Positions 18,346 through 26,603 of a stretch of DNA of 64,000 nucleotides are shown here, one piece after another. Source of the stretch: an uncultured Clostridia bacterium. GTDB lineage: Bacteria > Bacillota > Clostridia > Christensenellales > Aristaeellaceae. The notes under the pieces were generated by a model. It did no database searches and was not told the origin of the DNA. It saw only the letters and a list, made by a program, of their open reading frames with translations. The stretch lies in contig CAMJPQ010000002.1 in NCBI GenBank assembly GCA_946407745.1, positions 85,787 to 149,786 on the forward strand. The letters run 5' to 3'. Each line of letters opens with the position of its first letter. The stretch's first letter is position 1. A program made the translations under genes and the position numbers.

Positions 18346-19017
18346 TTATTCTCCTTTTTCATCGCCGGTTTTACCGGGTGCAGTAGGTACGCTGTTCTTC
18401 TCGCAAAGGCTGTTCAGTACGCAGCCTTTGCAATTGGGATTTCGGGCAGTGCACACCGCCCTTCCGTGGTCTACCAGGCGGTGGCAGAAGGCGTTGCTCT
18501 CCTCCGGGGGCAGCAGCTTCCAAAGGCAGGCCTCAACTTTGGCCGGCTCTTTCACGTTATCCACCAGGCCGATCCGGTTGCACAGCCGTATGCAATGTGT
18601 GTCTGTGACGACAGCGGGTTTTCCGAACACATCGCCCATGATCAGGTTGGCGCTTTTGCGGCCGACACCGGGAAGGCTCAGAAGGTCGTCGAAGCTTTCC
18701 GGAACCTTGCCTCCGTATTCGTCCCGGAGACGCTTCATGCACAGGGAGATGTCCCTTGCCTTGTTGTGACCGAGCCCGCAGGGCTTGACAATCTGTTCAA
18801 TTTCCGCTACATCGGCCTCGGCCAGAGCATTTACTGATGGAAACCTGGAAAAAAGCTCCCGGACAACAATATTGACTCGTGCATCGGTACACTGCGCCGC
18901 GAGACGCACACTGACCAGCAGCTTCCAGGCCTTGTCATAATCGAGAGTACATTCTGTCTCAGGGTACGCTGCTTTCAGCTTCTCAATCACCGCAGCGGCC
19001 AGGCTGATTTTGTCTAT
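18346..19017 (-). CDS. nth: Endonuclease III (DNA glycosylase/AP lyase), unusual start
   Basis: Base-excision-repair glycosylase with AP-lyase activity for oxidised pyrimidines. The helix-hairpin-helix with catalytic Lys is LPGVGRKSANLIMG, the catalytic Asp is in VTDTHCIRL, and the 4Fe-4S cluster follows C-x6-C-x2-C-x5-C (CTARNPNCKGC...C). Family-like sequence begins at IDKISLAAAVIEKLKAAYP. There is no ATG, GTG or TTG at the expected place: the codon at 19017 is ATA, preceded 7 nt upstream by GGGGG, and overlaps the tsaD stop. The next usual start is GTG 18990, with no ribosome site. The longer ORF to 19305 is tsaD in another frame. The start is open; the enzyme call is firm. Confidence 0.88.
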   Translation of the reverse strand: MDKISLAAAVIEKLKAAYPETECTLDYDKAWKLLVSVRLAAQCTDARVNIVVRELFSRFPSVNALAEADVAEIEQIVKPCGLGHNKARDISLCMKRLRDEYGGKVPESFDDLLSLPGVGRKSANLIMGDVFGKPAVVTDTHCIRLCNRIGLVDNVKEPAKVEACLWKLLPPEESNAFCHRLVDHGRAVCTARNPNCKGCVLNSLCEKNSVPTAPGKTGDEKGE

Positions 19018-20048
19018 ACCGGATCCCCCCGTTTCATGGCAAGGCGCAGTGCGGGCACCGCATTCAGCGTCAGCTGTGCTACTTCCCCTTTCAAAAACCT
19101 GTAATAAGCCGCAGAGCCGATCATGGCCGCGTTGTCGGTACACAGCCCGATCTCCGGCATATACAGCGGGATTCCCAGTTTGCCTGCCTCTTCGGACATC
19201 ATGCGCCGCAGAAGCTTGTTGGCAGAAACGCCGCCTGCCATGGCCAGCTGTTTCGCGCCTGTTTCGCTGGCGGCAAGAATCGCCTTGTCCGTCAGGGCAC
19301 GGCACACCGCGTAGCGGAAGGACGCCGCCAGATCCGCCTTTTTCAGCTGCTCGCCTTTCTGTGTCGCCTGATGCACCGCGTTGATAAAGGCAGTTTTCAT
19401 TCCGGAGAAGGAATAGTCATACCTTCCGGGTGTGTGGGGAGTTGGCAGCGGCAGATAGTGCGGGTCCCCTTCCTCAGCGAGCACATCCATTCTTGGCCCG
19501 CCCGGATAGGGCAGGCCGAGCACTCTGGCAGCCTTGTCAAACGCCTCCCCTGCCGCGTCATCATAAGTCTGGCCAAGCAGCTCATATACACCGTAATCCG
19601 GCACGCGCACAAGATGGCTGTGACCGCCGCTGACCACCAAACACACAAAGGGCGGTGTCAGCTCGGGATGTGTCAGAAAATTTGCGGAAATATGGCCTTC
19701 GATGTGGTTTACGGCAACCAGCGGCTTATGCGCCGCATAACTCAGCCCCTTCATGCAGCTGACACCGATCAGGAGCGCACCGACCAGCCCGGGGCCATAG
19801 GTCACAGCAAGCGCGTCGATCTCCTTCATGGGAAGCCCTGCCTCCTGCAGCGCGAGGTCGATCACACGGCTGCAGGCCTCCACGTGGGCCCTGCTGGCAA
19901 TTTCCGGCACTACGCCGCCGTACAGCGCGTGCAGGTCAATCTGGCTGAAAATGACATTAGACAGGATCCTGCGCCCGTCCTCCACGACGGCCGCCGCTGT
20001 CTCGTCACAGGAGGATTCAAGAGCAAGGATGCGAAAAGGTTTGGTCAT
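19014..20048 (-). CDS. tsaD: tRNA N6-threonylcarbamoyladenosine synthase subunit TsaD
   Basis: The 344-aa catalytic subunit that transfers threonylcarbamoyl to A37 of ANN-decoding tRNAs. Seen in sequence: LALESSCDETAAAVV at the N-terminus, the metal-binding HxxxH in AVNHIEGHISAN, the ASKH-fold ligand loop VSGGHSHL, and GLCTDNAAMIG near the end. TsaB and TsaE are not in the window. ATG 20048 has AAGGGG 6 nt upstream. It opens the unit with nth, serA, gtrA and rlmD. Confidence 0.95.
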   Translation of the reverse strand: MTKPFRILALESSCDETAAAVVEDGRRILSNVIFSQIDLHALYGGVVPEIASRAHVEACSRVIDLALQEAGLPMKEIDALAVTYGPGLVGALLIGVSCMKGLSYAAHKPLVAVNHIEGHISANFLTHPELTPPFVCLVVSGGHSHLVRVPDYGVYELLGQTYDDAAGEAFDKAARVLGLPYPGGPRMDVLAEEGDPHYLPLPTPHTPGRYDYSFSGMKTAFINAVHQATQKGEQLKKADLAASFRYAVCRALTDKAILAASETGAKQLAMAGGVSANKLLRRMMSEEAGKLGIPLYMPEIGLCTDNAAMIGSAAYYRFLKGEVAQLTLNAVPALRLAMKRGDPV

Positions 20049-20132
20049 CAAGCACCCCTTCGTATAATAAATTACCTATACAGAATACTCATTTCCTGAA
20101 AACTTTCAAGTCTTCTGCTGCTTTTTTCATGT

Positions 20133-20161
20133 TTGCTTTTTTAGTTAGAATATGCTAATAT
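20133..20161 (+). promoter_or_regulatory. Promoter of the DtxR-family gene
   Basis: TTGCTT, 17 nt, TAATAT, about 36 nt before the start codon. The region overlaps a dyad that could be an operator. Confidence 0.65.
20141..20158. promoter_or_regulatory. Possible autoregulatory operator
   Basis: TTAG-N10-CTAA covers part of the spacer and the -10 box of the DtxR-family gene. DtxR/IdeR boxes also have TTAG/CTAA ends, so self-repression is plausible. Only the outer arms match. Confidence 0.4.
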
Positions 20162-20197
20162 GTAAAAGATGACAAATCAGCACAGAGGAGGTGTATG

Positions 20198-20632
20198 ATG
20201 AACATCCATGAATCGGCAGAGGATTATCTGGAAGCGATACTCATGCTGAAGCAGGAAAAGGGCTTTGCCCGGTCTGTCGATATCGCAACACGCCTTGCCG
20301 TCACAAAGCCTTCCGTATCCTTCGCAATGAAAAAGCTGCGTGAAAACGACTATATTACCATGGATTCGGATAACCTGATCAATCTGACAGAAAAGGGAGA
20401 GGCCATTGCCTCCCGCATCCTGGAAAGGCACAAAATCATCACAGCTTATCTTTGCAGTCTCGGTGTTGCCCCCGAAGTAGCCAGGGAGGATGCCTGCAAA
20501 ATGGAGCACGATCTTTCCGAGGAAACCTATGCCGCTATGAAGACAAAGGTTCACTCCCTGAACCAGACCAGGGCGGAGTCCTGCCCTGCCTTCCGTGCCG
20601 GGGAGTGCGTCGGAGACTGCCTCTCTGAGTGA
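20198..20632 (+). CDS. DtxR/MntR-family metal-dependent regulator
   Basis: About 144 aa: a winged-helix domain (about 1-65, VDIATRLAVTKPSVSFAMKKL) and a dimerisation domain (about 66-125), without a C-terminal SH3-like domain. The likely metal ligands are mixed: EDYLE gives Asp and Glu as in manganese-sensing MntR, the next ligand is His in LERHK, and ACKMEH gives Cys-Glu-His as in iron-sensing DtxR/IdeR. A Cys-containing tail (SCPAFRAGECVGDC) follows. The second of two ATGs (20198) is preferred because GAGGAGG is too close to the first. It stands alone, ended by a strong hairpin; no metal transporter is next to it. The inducing metal is not certain. Confidence 0.87.
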   Translation: MNIHESAEDYLEAILMLKQEKGFARSVDIATRLAVTKPSVSFAMKKLRENDYITMDSDNLINLTEKGEAIASRILERHKIITAYLCSLGVAPEVAREDACKMEHDLSEETYAAMKTKVHSLNQTRAESCPAFRAGECVGDCLSE

Positions 20633-20634
20633 AC

Positions 20635-20670
20635 GATATCGCCCCCTGCCAGCAGGCAGGGGGCGATATC
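20635..20670. terminator. Strong hairpin after the DtxR-family gene
   Basis: A perfect 16-bp stem (20635-20650 with 20655-20670) and AGCA loop, 3 nt after the stop. The T-run is poor, but the stem is very stable and lies between convergent genes. Confidence 0.75.
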
Positions 20671-20683
20671 TGTCTTGCGGAAC

Positions 20684-21289
20684 TCATCCAGCTGTAAAGT
20701 GGAAGCAGACCACCCGCATCACGGGCGCCTTTTGCACAATGACAACCAGTTTCTCGTTGATCGTCTCATCAAAGCTGACAGTGTAAGCCGGGAAGGCCTC
20801 CTCCATATAATAACAGGTATACTGATGCGCTACAGCGATTTTCTGCGCCGAGGGCACCAGCGCCTTGGCAAAGGCAGCAAGGAACTGCGCTTCGTCCTCT
20901 GCGGCGGGCGTGCCGGCCAGTTCGTCTTCGTTTTCAGAAAGAGCCGATTCGCTTTCAACAAATGCCAGTCCGTTCTGTCCTTCCACCGGCAGGCCGGTAT
21001 AGCGGCTGATGATCATAAACAGGCCGTTCTCTTCGTTCAAAACGCCTTCACTGTAACGACCATAGACATGAAAATTGCCCTCGCCGTCGTCAAAGGCGCC
21101 CCAGCCGCCCTGCTCGCTGTCCTGGCTGAAGAAATCGCTGGTCCACACTAGCCTGGCATAGGCAGTTGCTTCTTCTTCATCAAATATCCTGCCGGGGGTG
21201 ATGGTCTTGTAAATCACCGGGATCGTGCTTTCCGCCGCGCAGGTCACAGTCATCGCCAGCAGCAGCAATACCGCAAAAATCTTTTTCAT
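20684..21289 (-). CDS. Small exported protein, paralogue of the upstream gene
   Basis: A 201-aa protein with signal peptide (MKKIFAVLLLLAMTVTCAAE); no family recognised. After the signal it has AYARLVWTSDFF, a Gly/Asp-rich beta part, and a C-terminal half ending VVIVQKAPVMRVVCFHF. The same plan is seen in the product of the gene just upstream (RLAKLVWGSDFT, ending VTLLMDGTPRVVAVSPV). GGGGGAG lies before the ATG. The fold may be PepSY- or NTF2-like, which is a guess. Confidence 0.6.
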   Translation of the reverse strand: MKKIFAVLLLLAMTVTCAAESTIPVIYKTITPGRIFDEEEATAYARLVWTSDFFSQDSEQGGWGAFDDGEGNFHVYGRYSEGVLNEENGLFMIISRYTGLPVEGQNGLAFVESESALSENEDELAGTPAAEDEAQFLAAFAKALVPSAQKIAVAHQYTCYYMEEAFPAYTVSFDETINEKLVVIVQKAPVMRVVCFHFTAG

Positions 21290-21303
21290 GATGCTCCCCC
21301 TTT

Positions 21304-21879
21304 TCAGCCCCAGACAGGTGAGACCGCAACCACGCGCGGCGTACCATCCATCAGCAGCGTCACAATATAAGAGAAGTCGTATGTGTCGCCAAGGAGCACT
21401 TCAAAATCGCAATAGCGCGGGTCCCAGCTGTCAAAGGCGATGATTTCCGCATCAGCCGGAGCCTTGGCCGCAGCGCAGACCGCAAAGCGTCGCAGCAGGG
21501 AAAGAAGCTGCTCATTCTTTGGCTCCTCAATGACCACTTCGTCATAGCCTTCCGGTTCAGGCGCTCGCTGCGCCAGCATGCTGTAATTGCGCAGCGACCA
21601 CAGCGTTCCGTCGCGCAGCAGCGTCATTTCCAGCTCAGCGCCTTCTTCGCCGTCCAGATAGCCTGAAACCTGGAAGCTGTCTTCCTCCGTCTCAGTGCTC
21701 CATTTATAGGCTTCTGCATCCACCCCGGTGAAATCAGACCCCCATACCAGCTTTGCAAGGCGCACGGCTTCATCGCCATTGCCGATTTCATTCAATGTGA
21801 ATTCCTGCGCCGCGGCAGCGCCAAAGATCATCAGCAGCGCCATGGCGGCCGCAATCACTGTTTTTATTGTTTTACCCAT
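21304..21879 (-). CDS. Small exported protein, first of a tandem paralogous pair
   Basis: 191 aa from ATG 21879, which has GGAGG 5 nt upstream; the longer ORF start at 22002 would cross the promoter of the divergent gene. A signal peptide (TVIAAAMALLMIFGAAAAQE) is followed by RLAKLVWGSDFT, a charged middle part and a beta-rich end. It shares motif order and length with the next gene, 14 nt downstream, so the two look like a tandem duplication. Function unknown; both end with what may be a four-strand sheet. Confidence 0.6.
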   Translation of the reverse strand: MGKTIKTVIAAAMALLMIFGAAAAQEFTLNEIGNGDEAVRLAKLVWGSDFTGVDAEAYKWSTETEEDSFQVSGYLDGEEGAELEMTLLRDGTLWSLRNYSMLAQRAPEPEGYDEVVIEEPKNEQLLSLLRRFAVCAAAKAPADAEIIAFDSWDPRYCDFEVLLGDTYDFSYIVTLLMDGTPRVVAVSPVWG

Positions 21880-21890
21880 TCTTTCCTCCA

Positions 21891-21920
21891 TTGACGAATG
21901 TTGCGATTCCATGTTAGAAT
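21891..21920 (+). promoter_or_regulatory. Promoter of the NAD(P)HX repair gene
   Basis: TTGACG, 18 nt, TAGAAT on the plus strand, about 100 nt before GTG 22026. It begins just upstream of the divergent small exported gene. Confidence 0.65.
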
Positions 21921-22025
21921 GAAACCGATATGATATTTTTCGGCATATTTGTTCGGATTCCTGCCTAAGCGGTGCCGAAACTGTACATTTTACAGCCGTC
22001 ACATGTTTTCAGGAGGTACAGTCAA

Positions 22026-23522
22026 GTGGATGTTTCCATCACCCCGGAACAGATGCGGCAGCTGGAAAAGCAGTGGCTGTCCGAAACATGCGTTCCCTCC
22101 ATTGTGCTGATGGAAGAAGCAGCCAGGGGAATCGTGCATCGCCTCCTTACGCTTTGCCCGAGTGCCGGCCGTGTGCTGTTTCTCTGCGGGACTGGGAATA
22201 ACGGCGGCGACGGATACGCTGCTGCACGCTTCTGGCAGCAGCAGGGCGGCAGGGCACTGATGATCGAGCTTCAAGCCACAACGTCTGGTGATGCCGCGCA
22301 CGAGCGACTGCTGGCTGTCATGTCCGGTGCGACTGTCATTAACTGGGAGGAGGGTTCTTCTCTTCCGGAGGCGGACGCCGTTGTGGATGCCTTATTCGGC
22401 ACCGGTATGAACAGACCGTTGGAGGGCAGGGCGCTTGCGCTGGTCAGGCAGGTGAACAGCCTGGCGCTTCCCGTGCTCAGCGTGGATATTCCCTCCGGGC
22501 TGAGCGGCAGAGACGGCCGCGTGATGGGAGACTGCATCCGAGCCAGTGTGACAGTAACCTTTCACCGCATCAAGCAGGGGCTGCTGTTGAGAGAGGCGCC
22601 ACGGTATACGGGCAGTATAGAAGTGCATCCCATCCTGATCCCTGCGGATTACGGCGGCTGCGATGGCTTTCAGTCAATGCGCCCGGCTGAACTGCAGTCC
22701 TTCCTTCCTCTCAGAAACAAAGTATCGCACAAGGGCGACTATGGGCGTGTACTGATTTTTGCTGGTTCCATGGGCATGGCCGGTGCCGCCTGCATGTGCG
22801 CAAGGGCAGCCGTTCGCTCTGGTGCAGGGCTGACGACCCTGCTCTGCCGTGAGTCACTGGTGCCGATCTTTCAGGCGCTTGTACCCTCCGCCATGTGTGT
22901 GGCGCTGCCGGAGCGGGGCGGTATGCTCACGGAAAGCGCATCGGAGCTGGCCGTTGCGGCCCTGAGAAAAGCGGACGCCGCTGTTATCGGCTGTGGTCTT
23001 GGCCTCAGTGATGATCTGCTACCGCTGCTTCATGCGTTCCGCGCAGCAAAGCAGCCCATAATATGGGACGCTGACGCACTGACACTGCTCAGCCGGAATG
23101 AAGCGCTCCTCCCACTCCACTCCAATCACATCATCACACCGCACGCCGGAGAGGCAGCCAGACTGCTCTGCACCGGTGTCGAAGCAGTTCTTGATGAGCC
23201 TCTGTTTTCTCTGCACCAGCTTCACAGAAAAACCGGCGCAAGTGTCCTGCTGAAGGGGCCTTGCTCACTCATGTACGACGGAAACAGCGTTGCCGTGAAC
23301 CGCTTTGCCTCCCCCGCGCTGGCCAAGGGCGGCAGCGGAGATGTGCTTGCCGGCATACTCGGCGCTCTGGCCGCAAGAAGGGATATTCGTCTCAGCATGC
23401 TCGAGCGGATGCAGTGCGCAGCGCTGATTCACGGCTTGGCCGCACAACGCGCCGCGGAGGCCCGGGGCGAGGATGGCATGACACCGGATGACCTCATTGA
23501 TGCCATTTGCCTCAGAGGCTGA
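22026..23522 (+). CDS. nnr: Bifunctional NAD(P)HX epimerase / ADP-dependent NAD(P)HX dehydratase
   Basis: A 498-aa fusion that repairs hydrated NADH and NADPH. The N-terminal YjeF_N domain (about 1-210) is an epimerase of S- and R-NAD(P)HX: MRQLEKQW, LFLCGTGNNGGDGYAAARFW and VDALFGTGMNRP are typical. The C-terminal ribokinase-like domain (about 225-495) is the dehydratase, with HKGDYGRVLIFAGSMGMAGAA and SPALAKGGSGDVLAGILGAL. GTG 22026 has AGGAGGT 9 nt upstream; the earlier ORF start lacks a ribosome site. The fused form is the normal bacterial arrangement. Confidence 0.92.
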   Translation: MDVSITPEQMRQLEKQWLSETCVPSIVLMEEAARGIVHRLLTLCPSAGRVLFLCGTGNNGGDGYAAARFWQQQGGRALMIELQATTSGDAAHERLLAVMSGATVINWEEGSSLPEADAVVDALFGTGMNRPLEGRALALVRQVNSLALPVLSVDIPSGLSGRDGRVMGDCIRASVTVTFHRIKQGLLLREAPRYTGSIEVHPILIPADYGGCDGFQSMRPAELQSFLPLRNKVSHKGDYGRVLIFAGSMGMAGAACMCARAAVRSGAGLTTLLCRESLVPIFQALVPSAMCVALPERGGMLTESASELAVAALRKADAAVIGCGLGLSDDLLPLLHAFRAAKQPIIWDADALTLLSRNEALLPLHSNHIITPHAGEAARLLCTGVEAVLDEPLFSLHQLHRKTGASVLLKGPCSLMYDGNSVAVNRFASPALAKGGSGDVLAGILGALAARRDIRLSMLERMQCAALIHGLAAQRAAEARGEDGMTPDDLIDAICLRG

Positions 23523-23602
23523 TGAATCATCAGGACGCTGCAGCCGTGAACACAAACGTGCCTGCACATCAGAAGCAATCCCATTTCAGAAGCATCCGTT
23601 TG

Positions 23603-23640
23603 AAAAGCAAATTGCCGGAAAGGGCCGTTTGCTTTTTCCC
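23603..23640 (+). terminator. Terminator overlapping the next promoter
   Basis: AAAAGCAAA (23603-23611) pairs with TTTGCTTTT (23628-23636), with an inner GCC/GGC pairing, followed by CCC rather than more T. The T-rich arm also forms the -35 region of the amylosucrase-like gene. Confidence 0.6.
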
Positions 23641-23657
23641 TTCACCTTTGCTATAAT
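23629..23657 (+). promoter_or_regulatory. Promoter of the amylosucrase-like gene
   Basis: TTGCTT, 17 nt, TATAAT (perfect -10), about 30 nt before ATG 23688. Confidence 0.8.
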
Positions 23658-23687
23658 ATTAACAATGACAAAACCGGAGGCGGTCGT

Positions 23688-25532
23688 ATGGAAAACAGGC
23701 AAATGGATACCGCATTCGAGGCCCGCTTTGCTGAACGCGTGGATGAGTTGAAATGGCTGTTCTGCGAGCTTTATCACAATAATCAGGCCGCCTGGAGCAG
23801 CTTTGCCGAGATGCTCCGCCGACTATGGCAGGATCGTCCGGTTCAGCTGAAAGAGCTGGATAACAGGCGGGAGGCAGATCCGGACTGGTATAAGAGCAAG
23901 AGCCTGCTGGGCATGGTGATGTATGTGCAGGCCTTTGCCCAAACGCTCAGGGGGCTGGAGCAGAAGCTGGACTATGTGCAGGAGTGCGGTGCGAATGTGC
24001 TGCACCTCATGCCGCTTCTCCAATCGCCGGAAGGCCGGAATGACGGCGGCTATGCTGTGAGCGATTTTACCCGGGTTCAGCCTGAGCTGGGCACCATGGA
24101 GGATTTGAACGAACTGAGCCAGGAGTGCCACAGCCGCGGCATCAGCCTCTGTCTTGATTTTGTGATGAACCACACCAGTGAGGATCATGAGTGGGCAAAG
24201 AAGGCCAGGGCCGGAGACAGAGCTTACCAGAACAGGTACTTCTTCTACAACACCTGGGATATACCGAATGCCTATGAGCAGACCATGCCACAGGTGTTCC
24301 CCACCACCGCACCCGGTAATTTCACCTGGTGCGAGGAAGCCCAGCAGGTAGTGATGACAACATTCTATCCCTATCAGTGGGATCTGAACTACGCCAACCC
24401 GGTTGTGTTCAGAGATATGACAGAGTATCTCCTGAACCTGTGCAACCATGGCATAGATATTATCCGCCTGGATGCCGTGCCGTACATCTGGAAGGCCCTG
24501 GGCACAAGCTGCCGCAACCTGCCGCAAGTGCACACACTGGTCCGGATGCTCCGCCTCACCTGTGAGATCGTCTGCCCTGCCACACTGCTGCTGGGCGAGG
24601 TGGTAATGGAGCCCTCCCGGGTCGTGCCCTATTTCGGTACGGTAGAGAAGCCTGAATGTCACCTGCTCTACAACGTGACGACCATGGCCACCATCTGGCA
24701 CACCGTCGCGACCAGGGATACAGCGCTGCTCAACCACCAGCTGGCGCAGGTGTTCTCACTGCCGAAGCACTGCGTATTCCTGAATTACCTGCGCTGCCAC
24801 GATGACATCGGCTGGGGGCTGGATTACGGCTTCCTCGCAGGAAAAGGCCTGAGTGAGGTAAGCCACAAGAAGTACCTGAATGATTATTTCACAGGCAAGT
24901 GGCCCGGCAGTGTTTCCCGCGGAGAGCTGTATAATGACGATCCGCGCCTTGGTGACGCGCGCCTCTGCGGAACAACCGCATCTCTCTGCGGCATCGAGGC
25001 AGCGAAGAAGTCGCGTGATGTGGTTGCCCTGAATGAAGCAGTGCAGCTTGACCTCACGCTGCACGCGCTGATGATGACGCTCAGCGGCCTTCCCATGATC
25101 TACTCCGGCGATGAAATCGCACAGGAAAACGATTTGTCCTATCATGACCAGCCATTGAAGGCGGATGACAGCCGCTATCTTCACCGCGGCAATATGGACT
25201 GGGAGAAGGCAGAAAAGAGAACAGACCCGGCGCAAACGGAGGGCAAGGTGTTCAGGGGGCTGCGGCGCCTTGAGCAGCTGCGCACGCGCCATATGGTTTT
25301 TGACACAGCCGCTTCCATTGAACTGCTGCCGACCGCGAATGAGCATGTGCTGGGTATTTCACGCAGCGGCGGTGGTGAAAAGCTGCTCGCGCTGTTCAAT
25401 TTCTCAGAGCACGAGGAAACCGCCCTGCCGCGGGACCGTTCACTGTATCTTGACCTGATGACAGGAGAAAGCCTGTATGCCGATGCAGTGCGTCTGCCTG
25501 CCAAGTCCTTTGCCTGGCTGCTGATGCACTGA
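23688..25532 (+). CDS. Amylosucrase-like GH13 enzyme
   Basis: A 614-aa enzyme whose whole length follows amylosucrase (GH13 subfamily 4). An N-terminal helical part with FCELYHNN precedes the barrel: LDFVMNHTSEDHEWA, nucleophile Asp in IDIIRLDAV, acid/base Glu in LLLGEV, and LRCHDDIGWG, a hallmark of this subfamily. RLCGTTASLCG and DDSRYLHRGNMDW also fit. The expected reaction is transfer of glucose from sucrose to an alpha-glucan, or sucrose hydrolysis; sucrose phosphorylase- or hydrolase-like activity is possible. No signal peptide, so it acts in the cytoplasm. CCGGAGG stands 7 nt before ATG. The YitT gene follows after 5 nt. Confidence 0.85.
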   Translation: MENRQMDTAFEARFAERVDELKWLFCELYHNNQAAWSSFAEMLRRLWQDRPVQLKELDNRREADPDWYKSKSLLGMVMYVQAFAQTLRGLEQKLDYVQECGANVLHLMPLLQSPEGRNDGGYAVSDFTRVQPELGTMEDLNELSQECHSRGISLCLDFVMNHTSEDHEWAKKARAGDRAYQNRYFFYNTWDIPNAYEQTMPQVFPTTAPGNFTWCEEAQQVVMTTFYPYQWDLNYANPVVFRDMTEYLLNLCNHGIDIIRLDAVPYIWKALGTSCRNLPQVHTLVRMLRLTCEIVCPATLLLGEVVMEPSRVVPYFGTVEKPECHLLYNVTTMATIWHTVATRDTALLNHQLAQVFSLPKHCVFLNYLRCHDDIGWGLDYGFLAGKGLSEVSHKKYLNDYFTGKWPGSVSRGELYNDDPRLGDARLCGTTASLCGIEAAKKSRDVVALNEAVQLDLTLHALMMTLSGLPMIYSGDEIAQENDLSYHDQPLKADDSRYLHRGNMDWEKAEKRTDPAQTEGKVFRGLRRLEQLRTRHMVFDTAASIELLPTANEHVLGISRSGGGEKLLALFNFSEHEETALPRDRSLYLDLMTGESLYADAVRLPAKSFAWLLMH

Positions 25533-25537
25533 GCTCG

Positions 25538-26437
25538 ATGCTGGAGATAAGCATTCAAATGACCCGAAATCAAAGCCTTCACAGCCGCCTCGGCTGGCCG
25601 GAAATGACCTTTGCCTATACACAGATCGTTATCGGCTGCCTCATTGCCGGCGCGGCTTATCCGCTTTTTCTGACTCCAAACCGTATTGCCCCCGGCGGAC
25701 TGACCGGCGTGGCCACCATACTCAACCATTACTTTTCACTGCCTGTCGGTGCGGTCAGCTTTGCGCTGAACGTACCGCTTTTCCTGCTTGGCTGGCGCTC
25801 CGTCGGCGGGCGGTTTGTACTGCGGACCTTCTTTGCGACCATGCTCTTTTCGGCGGCTATTGACCTGCTTCCGTTGCCGAATGTCACCGATGACGCCATG
25901 CTGGCCGCCATCTGCGGCGGTGCGATGAGCGGTGTGGGCTTTGGGCTGATCATGCGCGGCGGTGCGACCACCGGCGGCACAGACATGCTGGCCAGAATCG
26001 TGCATCATCGCTTTCCTTTTATCACCGTCGGCGTTTTCCTGTTTGCCATTGATTTCGTAGTTGTTGCCGCAGCCGGTCTCACCATCGGCTCTGTGGAGGC
26101 GCTGTATGCTTTCATTACAATCTATCTGCAGAGCCGCGTCATTGATGTAGTCATGGTCGGTTTTACCGCAAACAAGGCCTGCTTTATCATGACCGACCGA
26201 TGGGAGGAGATCACCGACCGTGTGCTGCATGATATGGAGCGCGGCGTTACACAGCTGAAGGCACGTGGCGCCTACACCATGCAGGAGCGGCCTTTGATCC
26301 TCTGCGTGGTCAGCCGCTCTGAGCTGACGCAGCTCAAGGACATTGTGTCTCAGGTGGATGACCGAGCCTTCATGTTTGTAACCGAGGCCTTTGAAGCACT
26401 CGGCGAAGGTTTTCAGTCACTGAACAAGGGCACCTGA
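25538..26437 (+). CDS. YitT-family membrane protein
   Basis: About 299 aa with five or six N-terminal membrane helices and a C-terminal DUF2179 domain (about 215-290: GVTQLKARGAYTMQERPLILCVVSR). APGGLTGVATI and GGATTGGTDMLARIVHH are highly characteristic of the family. The transport or signalling role is still undefined. The start is 25538 or 25559 (Met 8); neither has an ideal ribosome site, though GGAGAT lies before the second. It directly follows the amylosucrase-like gene and is probably read from the same promoter. Confidence 0.85.
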   Translation: MLEISIQMTRNQSLHSRLGWPEMTFAYTQIVIGCLIAGAAYPLFLTPNRIAPGGLTGVATILNHYFSLPVGAVSFALNVPLFLLGWRSVGGRFVLRTFFATMLFSAAIDLLPLPNVTDDAMLAAICGGAMSGVGFGLIMRGGATTGGTDMLARIVHHRFPFITVGVFLFAIDFVVVAAAGLTIGSVEALYAFITIYLQSRVIDVVMVGFTANKACFIMTDRWEEITDRVLHDMERGVTQLKARGAYTMQERPLILCVVSRSELTQLKDIVSQVDDRAFMFVTEAFEALGEGFQSLNKGT

Positions 26438-26508
26438 ATGAGTTGCAATTTGTAATTAATTCGTAACACATACGAAATAAAACTGAAGCTTTTTGCTGCA
26501 GTCGGGTC

Positions 26509-26537
26509 TTTTCAAGAATTCGATTTTTTGTTATAAT
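26509..26537 (+). promoter_or_regulatory. Promoter of the BMP transporter operon
   Basis: TTTTCA, 17 nt, TATAAT, with about 65 nt of leader before ATG 26604. The -10 box is perfect and the surrounding region is unusually AT-rich. Confidence 0.7.
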
Positions 26538-26603
26538 CATATTGAGAAATGTGCGGGCAAATCACCTTGCACGAACTCGAACAATTGAAGGAGGAACCCT
26601 TTC

